The translations under genes and the position numbers were made by a program. Positions 1-6,873 of a stretch of 64,000 bases of DNA are shown one piece after another. Every line of letters begins with the position of its first letter. The first letter of the stretch is position 1. Where the stretch lies: the NCBI GenBank assembly GCA_035278025.1, contig DATEJK010000016.1, forward strand, positions 29,783-93,782, written 5' to 3'. Under the pieces are notes generated by a model, which saw nothing but the letters and a program-made list of their open reading frames with translations, ran no database searches and had not been told where the DNA came from. This stretch comes from JAICWP01 sp035278025 (GTDB taxonomy: Bacteria > Acidobacteriota > Terriglobia > Terriglobales > Acidobacteriaceae).

Positions 1-581
1 GAGAAGAAGTGCGGGAATTGCCACAGGAACATGATGGCAAACAGCACCAAAGCGCCCAACTCCAGGTGTCCGCGGACGGCGGCCCAGCCCAGAACTCCCG
101 GCATAGCGCCCGGAATGGCGCCCACCGCGGTGCAGATGGGCGAGACTCGCTTAAGTGGCGTGTAGACGGCAAGGTAAACCACGGAAGTAAGAAACGTCAA
201 AACGCCGGCGAGCGCATTGGTCAGCAATAGCAGGTAAATGGAACCGCCAAGGGTCAGCAGCAGGCCTACGACCGCTCCATGCAGCAGGCTCATGCGGCCG
301 GAAGGAAGCGGTCGCCGAGCGGTGCGCCGCATGTTGCGGTCCACCTTGTGCTCGATTACCTCGTTGAGGGCAGCCGTGCCGCTGGAAACCATGCCGATGC
401 CCAGCAGGGCATGCAGCAGGCGCCACGAGAACCAGGGCACGCCGGCCATTTTCGCAGCGAAGAAAAACCCGCAGCCCGCGGTCATGATGATCAGGCTGGT
501 GACGCCGCCTTTGGTGAGTTCGGCGTAGTCCTGCAGCAGAAGATTCACCCGGCTTGACTTCAGCGCTGCCATGCTATTCAT
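1..581 (-). CDS. ctaB: Heme o synthase (protoheme IX farnesyltransferase), N-terminal part
   Basis: Partial gene: about 193 N-terminal residues are in the window and the rest lies beyond base 1. CtaB is an integral membrane UbiA-family prenyltransferase that adds a farnesyl group to heme b, making heme o, the precursor of heme a for the aa3 oxidase. The translated minus strand begins MNSMAALKSS, has several hydrophobic helices, and shows the family's polyprenyl-diphosphate/Mg motif as NEVIEHKVDRNMRRTARRPL near residues 73-92, followed by the conserved YTPLKR loop. An alternative start (MAALKS) lies at 572. It follows the SH3-like gene by 22 bp on the same strand and lies divergent from the oxidase operon that would use its product. 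Family call is secure; only the C-terminus is unseen. Confidence 0.9.
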   Translation of the reverse strand, partial: MNSMAALKSSRVNLLLQDYAELTKGGVTSLIIMTAGCGFFFAAKMAGVPWFSWRLLHALLGIGMVSSGTAALNEVIEHKVDRNMRRTARRPLPSGRMSLLHGAVVGLLLTLGGSIYLLLLTNALAGVLTFLTSVVYLAVYTPLKRVSPICTAVGAIPGAMPGVLGWAAVRGHLELGALVLFAIMFLWQFPHFF

Positions 582-603
582 GAGCGGCTCCGGTGACTGC
601 GGC

Positions 604-1869
604 CTAATCTTTGAGCTTGAAAGCGTCTGCGGGATCAAACCAGCACTGTTTCCAGAAAATATTGTCGGTCATGTGATGGGCGTTCCATTGCTGCAACGTA
701 GCCAGTGTGGCCGCAGCCATGCCGCCATCCTGGGAATCAAAGACAATCACGACTCCTGCCAGGGGTGGGGCGGAGTGCAGCAGTTCAGGAAATGCCTTGC
801 GGAATACCGATTTGGCGTAGCTGAACTTGTCCGCACCGCTGGCGTCACTGCCGGCAGGTTGCACCCATATGACCTTTACCTGCTTGCCCCGCAGCGGCTG
901 CCACGTGCCCGGGAAAGCCGCGGTTTCCTGGCGCGTCTGACGGAAGGGCGAGGGCAGCGTCGCCTCTGTCGCGCTCACCGGCACCGGGCTGTCGTAGGCG
1001 GGAGGAAGTTGCAGCGCCTCGCGGCGAATCCAGCCGCGAGAAAGACCGGAGATCTGCACGTGCACCCAGGGACCGTTGGTGTCCACAATCTGGAACTCAT
1101 CTTCGGCGTCGGCCAGGAACAGAGCATTGGCGCCATCTTCTGGCCGCTCCAATACAGGGGTACGAGCGCTCTTTACCGCCGCTAAGTTGTCGGGCCGCGA
1201 CTGGTGCTGAAGGATCTGCTCCAAGTTTTTGGCTTCGTCGCTAAGCTGCTGGATGGGGCGGCTATCCTTCGGGGGTTGCGAAGCAGCGGCCGATGAACGC
1301 GAAGGTAATTCCGTACGGCCAAAGCGGGGATGAGGCAAAACCGCAGCTGCCGGCTGGTCAGGCGCGGTCGCCGAGGAGGCTGCAGCCGGAAACGAGTGTG
1401 TTTCAGGGTCAGAAGTTGACGGTCTGGCTGGAACCGGCTCTTGCGCCTCATCAGTTTTTACGCCCAGAGCCTCGCTCAGGCGGTCCAGCAAATCTGTCTC
1501 CAGCCGTCCGTCGGATGGCAGTACACGATAGCCGGAATGCGCCGCACTCTCGCCGGCGTACCAGGCCGTGATACGTGCGCTTACCTGGACAATGGTGGCG
1601 GCGCCATCAGGCGAGGTCACCTGCACCGAGTACTGATAGTACGGGCGCTGGTAGTGCTCCAGCGGTTGCTCGCCGGCCACAAAACCATCCAGAATCGGCA
1701 GCCGTCCGCCGCTGTAAGCGTGGAGGTCACGCAACGCCTTCTCCACATCGCTTTTAGAACGTGGAAAGGTGCGCTGTAACGGAACGCTCTGCGCGCCAGC
1801 GGCGGCAAATAAAAATAGAGGAGCACACCAGCCCAGTAGCCAAAGAGTCCAGCGCCGGGTGGCGGTCAC
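604..1869 (-). CDS. Secreted SH3-like domain protein (paralogue of the next gene)
   Basis: 421-residue protein of unknown function. It has an N-terminal signal peptide (WTLWLLGWCAPLFLF then AGAQS), an N-terminal domain of about 130 residues resembling that of the neighbouring 1866-2759 product, a low-complexity Pro/Ser/Ala linker (about residues 140-215), and a bacterial SH3-like segment (ADAEDEFQIVDTNGPWVHV ... GWIRREALQL, about residues 250-290). A further C-terminal domain of about 110 residues contains the hydrophobic strand AGVVIVFDS and was not recognised. It starts with GTG, and the start shares a GTGA overlap with the stop of the upstream gene, so translation is probably coupled. Likely envelope-associated; SH3-like domains often bind peptidoglycan or partner proteins. 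No enzymatic motif seen. Confidence 0.6.
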   Translation of the reverse strand: MTATRRWTLWLLGWCAPLFLFAAAGAQSVPLQRTFPRSKSDVEKALRDLHAYSGGRLPILDGFVAGEQPLEHYQRPYYQYSVQVTSPDGAATIVQVSARITAWYAGESAAHSGYRVLPSDGRLETDLLDRLSEALGVKTDEAQEPVPARPSTSDPETHSFPAAASSATAPDQPAAAVLPHPRFGRTELPSRSSAAASQPPKDSRPIQQLSDEAKNLEQILQHQSRPDNLAAVKSARTPVLERPEDGANALFLADAEDEFQIVDTNGPWVHVQISGLSRGWIRREALQLPPAYDSPVPVSATEATLPSPFRQTRQETAAFPGTWQPLRGKQVKVIWVQPAGSDASGADKFSYAKSVFRKAFPELLHSAPPLAGVVIVFDSQDGGMAAATLATLQQWNAHHMTDNIFWKQCWFDPADAFKLKD

Positions 1870-2759
1870 GGCAGCGGCTCCAGTTGGCTGTGGTGGATCC
1901 AGCCGTGACGGCCGTCGTCCGTCTCGATCCCGTACCAGTAGGGCGTCACGACCAGCAGCAGCACCTCAGTGTTGGCGGGCAACTTCTCAATGGTGGTGGC
2001 GCTCTGGAAGGGAGCCGACTTGAGTTGGGCGCCCTCAGCTTTGACCCGGCGTTCCAGTTGATGTCGCAGGCTATCAACGTGCTGTTCCAGCTCCTGCTCC
2101 CCGGATACCGCACCGCCTGCGCCAAGCTTTACCGAAGATTCCTGGGGAACGGCAGAAAATGATTCGTCGCGGGAAGAAGATTCGTTTGCCACGCGCGGCT
2201 GGCGGCGGAGCGCCTGCAGTTGGCGAATCTGCTGCTGGACGGCGCCATATTCCGCCGACTCCACCGCGCCCTCGGACCAGTGTACGCCGTGGCGGGCATC
2301 TACGAATACGGCATCAATGAGCAGACCGGTGGACTTCTCGCTCACGGCCTGAACCACGTAGCGGATACTAATCGTTCCGATGTCCCCGGTGTCCTCGAAA
2401 TACCGTGGAGAAATCACGTTCTCGTCCACTTTGTAAAACACTTTGCCCGGGCCATTCCACTTGCCAAAGATGGGTGCCGACTCAGCCACATGCGCTCCCA
2501 ACAGAAGCTTTTCCTTTTCGTACGAATAAGTTCCGTGGACAATCGGGTCTTCCGTTACCGCCTGGACCGCCTGCACAACATCCGACTCGGGAGAATCCAC
2601 TTGTATTTCCAGGGTGTGATGAGGGGTGCTAGGCAGGGCGAAAACCGCCGGCGTCAGCAGAAGACCGAGCCAGCAGCAGAGAACAAGCGGCCACGTTGTG
2701 CCCTTCAGGGCCAGGTTCGCGGCTGCGCACCGGAATAGAGCATGACAGGGATAGGGCAT
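1866..2759 (-). CDS. Secreted SH3-like domain protein
   Basis: 297-residue protein of unknown function with a hydrophobic export signal (TTWPLVLCCWLGLLLTPAV ending near residue 42). Residues 45-170 form a beta-rich domain resembling the N-terminal domain of the downstream gene product. After a charged linker (about 170-240) comes a C-terminal SH3-like domain (EVLLLVVTPYWYGIE ... GWIHHSQLEPL). The stop overlaps the GTG start of the 604-1869 gene by four bases, giving a two-gene unit that continues into ctaB. It is divergent from the cytochrome/oxidase operon, with about 200 bp of shared upstream DNA. The n-region before the hydrophobic core is long, so the true start may lie further in than 2759. 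Confidence 0.6.
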   Translation of the reverse strand: MPYPCHALFRCAAANLALKGTTWPLVLCCWLGLLLTPAVFALPSTPHHTLEIQVDSPESDVVQAVQAVTEDPIVHGTYSYEKEKLLLGAHVAESAPIFGKWNGPGKVFYKVDENVISPRYFEDTGDIGTISIRYVVQAVSEKSTGLLIDAVFVDARHGVHWSEGAVESAEYGAVQQQIRQLQALRRQPRVANESSSRDESFSAVPQESSVKLGAGGAVSGEQELEQHVDSLRHQLERRVKAEGAQLKSAPFQSATTIEKLPANTEVLLLVVTPYWYGIETDDGRHGWIHHSQLEPLP

Positions 2760-2827
2760 CGTCTGCGTACCCGCGAAAAGCGCTGCTCACTATATCGCAA
2801 CAAGATGGAAAAGGGGAGAGTTTTTTC

Positions 2828-2856
2828 TTGACTTCTTTAGACCAGGGTGATAATTA
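2828..2856 (+). promoter_or_regulatory. Sigma-70-type promoter upstream of the respiratory operon
   Basis: TTGACT (2828-2833), a 17-bp spacer and TAATTA (2851-2856) make a good housekeeping promoter about 105 bp before the first gene of the cytochrome/oxidase operon. An inverted repeat AGACCA (2839-2844) / TGGTCT (2871-2876) straddles the -10 region and transcription start and could be an operator. Assigned by inspection only. Confidence 0.5.
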
Positions 2857-2961
2857 CTCCAGACTTCTTGTGGTCTGACAAGTGCACCATGAACGCTGGT
2901 TTTTTTTGTGGGGTCTTTAGGGTCCCGGCAAATTGTTCAACTTCACAGCGGAGGACGTTGC

Positions 2962-4287
2962 ATGCCCTCTTTCCAGCGAGGCAGTTTTGCCAGTGTGCTG
3001 TTGGCAGTCTGTTTGGTACTGGGATGCGCTCCTAGCGCTTTTGGCATTCCCGCTTTCGCCCGCAAGTACGGGCTTCCCTGTTCTGCTTGCCATGAAGCCT
3101 GGCCGAAGTTGAACGTTTTTGGCCAGACGTTCAAGGACAACGGCTACCAACTGGGGAACGACCGGGATTCTCCCATTTGGCAAAATCCCTCTTACTGGCC
3201 GGTGGCTTTCCGCAACACACCCAACTGGCATCGGGAGAGCGTCAACCGTGTGGCCGTAGATGGTCCCATCGGCTTGCAGGAACAGAAGGTCAATACCCAC
3301 GGCTTCGACCTCTCTGGCATGGATATTCTTAGCGGTGGAACCCTGTACAACAACATTTCCTTCCTGCTCGTTCCCTCTATGGAGAACACCGGAGAGTTCG
3401 GGTTGGAATCGGCCTGGGTGCGCTTCGACAACCTGCTCAAGAGTCCCTGGCTAAACTTCAAGTTTGGCAAGTTCGAACTCGATAACATTATTTCCGAAAA
3501 ACGCATCATGAACTTGTCCAACGAAGGCGGAGCCTATCAGCTATACCATTTCATTCCTGCCGGCGACAGCAACAGTTTTGGGCAAATGGGGGACAACCAG
3601 CTGGGCATGGAATGGATGGGGCACTCCAAAAACGACCGCAGCCGGATCTCAGCCTCGCTGCTGAGCTCCAATGACGGCTCAGTGAACCTGCCCAACGCCA
3701 ATTCGTATGCGGGTTTCTTTACCGCCAGCCAGGCTTTCGACACAGGCAAGCTGGGAGTGGACCGCTTTGGCGCTTACGCCATGTTTGGTCAGGCGCCCAC
3801 GTATACCTTGAACCAGCTGGGCAATCCGTTTCTGGCGGTGGGCAACAAGAACTTCTCCCGTGAAGGATTTTTCGGCCTGTTTTACCTCAAGAAACTGGAC
3901 TTCTCGCTGTTTTTCCAACATGGCTCCGACAACCCGTACCTGGGGCTGAGTTTGGCCTCCAACCAGCCGCTGCCTACGGGAGCTCAGTCGCCAACTTGGA
4001 ACGGCGGCTTTGTGGAAACTCACTACACAGTGAACCCGCAACTGATCTTCATCCAGCGCGATGAATTTATACGCATGTCCAAGCAGGCCTTGCCTACCAT
4101 AGCTTCCAGCGTGGGTGACACCAATGCGTACACCTTCTCGTTGCGCTGGTATCCCATCATGTTCAGCCGGGCAGGATTCGCCATCGAACCGGAATACTCG
4201 CTCCTGCGGCAGCAAGGCGCAGCGCCCGTTACCGCCAAGAGCTTGTCAAGTAGCAGTGCCTTCATCGGTTTCGACTTCGACTTCTAA
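2962..4287 (+). CDS. Fused monoheme cytochrome c / outer-membrane beta-barrel protein (Cyc2-like)
   Basis: 441 residues. After a signal sequence (SFASVLLAVCLVLGC...AFG) comes one heme-c site, CSACH (C40, C43, H44), in the context FARKYGLPCSACHEAWP...FGQTFKDNGY. About 390 residues follow of alternating, aromatic-rich beta strands ending in a terminal Phe (FIGFDFDF), as in outer-membrane barrels. This architecture, a small heme plug fused to a porin, is that of Cyc2, the outer-membrane iron oxidase of Acidithiobacillus and Zetaproteobacteria. Context supports this: diheme cytochrome c, cupredoxin and aa3 oxidase genes follow. I chose ATG 2962 because GGAGG lies just upstream and the signal peptide starts at once; an in-frame start at 2908 adds 18 hydrophilic residues. 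A lipobox-like VLGC (C22) is noted. The iron substrate is inference; other acidobacterial cytochrome-barrels of unknown role exist. Confidence 0.65.
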   Translation: MPSFQRGSFASVLLAVCLVLGCAPSAFGIPAFARKYGLPCSACHEAWPKLNVFGQTFKDNGYQLGNDRDSPIWQNPSYWPVAFRNTPNWHRESVNRVAVDGPIGLQEQKVNTHGFDLSGMDILSGGTLYNNISFLLVPSMENTGEFGLESAWVRFDNLLKSPWLNFKFGKFELDNIISEKRIMNLSNEGGAYQLYHFIPAGDSNSFGQMGDNQLGMEWMGHSKNDRSRISASLLSSNDGSVNLPNANSYAGFFTASQAFDTGKLGVDRFGAYAMFGQAPTYTLNQLGNPFLAVGNKNFSREGFFGLFYLKKLDFSLFFQHGSDNPYLGLSLASNQPLPTGAQSPTWNGGFVETHYTVNPQLIFIQRDEFIRMSKQALPTIASSVGDTNAYTFSLRWYPIMFSRAGFAIEPEYSLLRQQGAAPVTAKSLSSSSAFIGFDFDF

Positions 4288-4298
4288 AGAGGCATCGA

Positions 4299-5174
4299 AT
4301 GCGCAAAAGATCAACTACGTGCTCGTTGTTGCTGGCGGCTGCTGTAGTGTTCGTCTTCTCTGCTGCCTGCTGGTCGCAGGTCACGCAGTATGACGAAGAG
4401 CAGCGCATGAACATGGAGAGCCACATCGGCAAGCTGACCGGCCACGCCAAGGATGGCGAGCCTTTGTACCGCCGCTTCTGCATCGGCTGCCACGGGCCGA
4501 TAGGCGACGGCGAAGGCGAGAACGCGCAGTGGATTGATCCCAAGCCGCGCAATTTTACCTTGGGGATTTTCAAGTGCCGTTCCACACCCACCGGAACCCT
4601 GCCCACCGACGAGGACCTGTACAACACCATCGGCCGCGGCCTGGTCAGTTCCAACATGCCGCGCTGGTTCCCGCTCACCGACCAGGACCGCGCCGACCTG
4701 GTTGCTTACGTCAAGCACTTTTCCCCGCGCTTCGCCAAGGAAAAACCGGGTCCGGCGCTGCAGATTCCGCCCGAACCGGCGGTAACGGCGGAGCGCATTA
4801 AGGCGGGGCAGGAGGTATTCCGGCACGTGGAATGCTGGAAGTGCCACGGTGTGGAAGGCAGAGCCAACGGCCCTTCCTCTGACACGTTGACCGATGATTT
4901 CAATCGCCCGATTAAGCCTTTCAATTTTCACGATGAAACGCGCTTTAAGTGTGGAGAGACAGATCGCGACTTGTACCGCATCTTCATGACCGGTCTGGAC
5001 GGCACCCCCATGCCTTCTTTCGGCGACAACATCAAGCCCGACGAAGCCTGGGACCTGGTGATGTATCTGCGCGCCTTGCAGCCCATGAACACGCCGGAAA
5101 AGGCGATTGCCAACAAACTAGGATTAAAGCCGATTAATCCGACTGCGGCCCCAGCTCAGTCCGAAACCAAATAA
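4299..5174 (+). CDS. Periplasmic diheme cytochrome c
   Basis: 291-residue exported cytochrome with a signal peptide (SLLLAAAVVFVFSAACWSQ) and two tandem class-I cytochrome c domains. Heme sites are CIGCH (C61, C64, H65) and CWKCH (C179, C182, H183); probable axial methionines are M120 (SSNMPRW) and M238 (GTPMPSF). Both domains carry an F-K-C motif (C93, C218) before the Met loop, which suggests internal duplication. It lies 11 bp after the cytochrome-barrel gene and 24 bp before the copper protein gene. It would act as a periplasmic shuttle to the CuA site of the oxidase, in the position Cyc1 holds in rus operons. The heme binding is plain from sequence; the partners are inferred. Confidence 0.85.
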   Translation: MRKRSTTCSLLLAAAVVFVFSAACWSQVTQYDEEQRMNMESHIGKLTGHAKDGEPLYRRFCIGCHGPIGDGEGENAQWIDPKPRNFTLGIFKCRSTPTGTLPTDEDLYNTIGRGLVSSNMPRWFPLTDQDRADLVAYVKHFSPRFAKEKPGPALQIPPEPAVTAERIKAGQEVFRHVECWKCHGVEGRANGPSSDTLTDDFNRPIKPFNFHDETRFKCGETDRDLYRIFMTGLDGTPMPSFGDNIKPDEAWDLVMYLRALQPMNTPEKAIANKLGLKPINPTAAPAQSETK

Positions 5175-5198
5175 GAACAGCCCCAGGAGAAACATTCC

Positions 5199-5942
5199 AT
5201 GAAAAATCTGTGCAAGCCCGCAGCGATTCTGGCTGCGCTGGTTGTAATCGCGCTGGGATTGGTGTCCACAGCCAAACATGTGAACGCCGCCTCGGAAGGC
5301 AAGGTAACGGGCACTATCAAGCTGGATGGAACAGCTCCTCACATGCGCGCCATTGACATGTCCAAGGACCCGGTTTGCGTCAAGCAGCACAGCACGCCGG
5401 CGCACCTGGAAAACGTGGTGGTCGGCCCCAACGGGGGATTGGCCAACGTGGTGGTCTACATTTCCCAGGGCCTTCCCGCCTCCGCGGCAGCGGCCGTGCC
5501 CTCCAAGCCGATCGTCTGGGACCAGAAGGGCTGCATGTACCAGCCGCATGTTGCCGGCCTGGACGTGGGCCAGCAATTGCAAGTGGTAAACAGTGATCCC
5601 ACCACGCACAACATCCATCCTTTGCCCCAGCCTGGCGGCGGCAACATTGGATGGAATAAGTCCCAGCCCCAGGGCTCACCCCCCTTCAACACCAGCTGGA
5701 AAGCAGAAGAGGTGGCCATCCCGGTAAAGTGCAACATTCACCCCTGGATGCACGGCTACATGGTGGTGGTTAAGGGCCCTTATGGCGTGAGTGATCCGAG
5801 TGGCTCGTTCTCTCTAGAGAACGTTCCTCCGGGCACCTATACCCTGACCGCCTGGCATGAAACCTATGGCACCCAGACTCAAAAAGTGACGGTAGCGGCT
5901 GGAAAACCAGCTGCCGTTAACTTCACGTTCAAGGCGAAGTAG
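5199..5942 (+). CDS. Type-1 copper (cupredoxin) protein with carboxypeptidase-regulatory-like domain
   Basis: 247 residues with a signal peptide (ILAALVVIALGLVSTAKHVNA). The central part has a blue-copper pattern: a His in DPTTHNIH (H137 or H140) and the loop KCNIHPWM (C178, H181, M184), i.e. the Cys-x2-His-x2-Met ligands of a type-1 site. The C-terminal 55 residues (SGSFSLENVPPGTYTLTAW) form a carboxypeptidase-regulatory-like beta-sandwich. An N-terminal segment has two further cysteines (C60, C112). Family members are often named plastocyanin or methylamine-utilisation (MauL-like) proteins. It has a good Shine-Dalgarno (CAGGAGA) and sits between the diheme cytochrome and coxB, so periplasmic electron transfer is likely. 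Copper binding is inferred from the ligand set. Confidence 0.75.
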   Translation: MKNLCKPAAILAALVVIALGLVSTAKHVNAASEGKVTGTIKLDGTAPHMRAIDMSKDPVCVKQHSTPAHLENVVVGPNGGLANVVVYISQGLPASAAAAVPSKPIVWDQKGCMYQPHVAGLDVGQQLQVVNSDPTTHNIHPLPQPGGGNIGWNKSQPQGSPPFNTSWKAEEVAIPVKCNIHPWMHGYMVVVKGPYGVSDPSGSFSLENVPPGTYTLTAWHETYGTQTQKVTVAAGKPAAVNFTFKAK

Positions 5943-5954
5943 CTGCGGTAACGC

Positions 5955-5974
5955 GGGGCCGCTTGGGCGGCCCC
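5955..5974 (+). other. Intra-operon hairpin before coxB
   Basis: A perfect 8-bp GC stem GGGGCCGC / GCGGCCCC with a TTGG loop follows the copper-protein stop. No T-run follows, so it is more likely an mRNA stability/processing element or weak attenuator than a terminator. The 15-base lead GTAACGCGGGGCCGC recurs after coxB. Confidence 0.5.
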
Positions 5975-6015
5975 TTAGCAGCTCCGGCCGCTAATAGGAC
6001 GGCAGAGGCAGGCAT

Positions 6016-6819
6016 ATGGGCAAAATCCTGGCAGTCACCATCATCCTGATCGCGCTTCTTTCGGCGGTCCCCATCGTGATGCACACGTGGCCCACCCCCG
6101 CCGACATCTCCACCCATGGCCACCTGATTGACGAGCAGATGTCGGAGACCATGGTAGAGGCAGGCATAGCGTTTCTGGCCGGCCAGCTTCTACTGGCGTT
6201 CTTCATCTGGAAATTTTCGGATGCCAGGCCTGACGCCCGCATCCGCAACTTCCCCGGCGGCGCTATGGGCCTGGTGCTCGCGGCTTTCCTGCTGGTGGGG
6301 ACGGAAGTACTGGCGCTGGGAGCTTTCGGGGTCAAAGCCTGGTCGCAGGTCTATTTCACACCACCCGCGCCCGATGCCATGCCCATCCAGGTGCAGGCCG
6401 GGCAATTTGCCTTCTACTTTCGCTATCCCGGTCCCGATGGCAAGTTCGGCCCCATCCACCCGGAACTGATCAATGAGGGCACGCAAAACCTTTTCGGTTT
6501 GGACCCCGACCACGATCCCACTTCCAAGGATGACATCGTGACCGCGGAGATGGCCATTCCTCTCAATAAGGATATCCATCTGCTGATGCACGCCAAAGAT
6601 GTGGGGCATTCCTTCTACGTTCCCGCTTTGCGCGTACAGCAGGACTTTGTTCCCGGACTGGATGTGTCCCTGCACTTCACCGCCACCAAGGCAGGCAAGT
6701 ACGAGATCGTCTGTACCCAGCTCTGCGGCCTTGGACACTACAACATGAAGGCCTATCTGCACGTCATGTCGCAGCCGGATTTTGATAATTGGTTAAAGCA
6801 GCAAGCCGCTAACCAGTAA
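6016..6819 (+). CDS. coxB: Cytochrome c oxidase subunit II (CuA subunit)
   Basis: 267 residues. Subunit II anchors the CuA center that accepts electrons from a periplasmic donor and passes them to heme a. Three N-terminal hydrophobic segments (about residues 4-21, 48-66, 83-105) precede the cupredoxin domain. CuA ligands are H198 (GHSFYVPALRV), C233, C237, H241 and M244 in CTQLCGLGHYNM. The canonical Glu between the cysteines, whose side chain ligates the non-redox Mg/Mn ion in A-type oxidases, is Gln here (Q235), as in ba3-type enzymes. It precedes coxA by 54 bp, with a GC hairpin between. No cytochrome c domain is fused to it, so a separate donor such as the upstream cytochrome or cupredoxin is needed. 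Confidence 0.95.
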   Translation: MGKILAVTIILIALLSAVPIVMHTWPTPADISTHGHLIDEQMSETMVEAGIAFLAGQLLLAFFIWKFSDARPDARIRNFPGGAMGLVLAAFLLVGTEVLALGAFGVKAWSQVYFTPPAPDAMPIQVQAGQFAFYFRYPGPDGKFGPIHPELINEGTQNLFGLDPDHDPTSKDDIVTAEMAIPLNKDIHLLMHAKDVGHSFYVPALRVQQDFVPGLDVSLHFTATKAGKYEIVCTQLCGLGHYNMKAYLHVMSQPDFDNWLKQQAANQ

Positions 6820-6826
6820 CGCGGGG

Positions 6827-6844
6827 CCGCGGCGCGAGCCGCGG
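6827..6844 (+). other. Intra-operon hairpin between coxB and coxA
   Basis: A perfect 7-bp stem CCGCGGC / GCCGCGG closed by a GCGA (GNRA) tetraloop, with no T-run. It shares GTAACGCGGGGCCGC (6816-6830) with the hairpin before coxB. Probably an RNA structure that sets differential stability of the coxB and coxA messages. Confidence 0.5.
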
Positions 6845-6873
6845 AAGGAAAGAGTCATTGCTGAGGTGAGCCT

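Noticed and set aside
2962..3030. Lipoprotein signal (VLGC at residue 22) in the Cyc2-like protein
   Set aside because: A type I cleavage after AFG fits a barrel protein better. The Cys is 18 residues before the heme site and the lipobox match is only partial.
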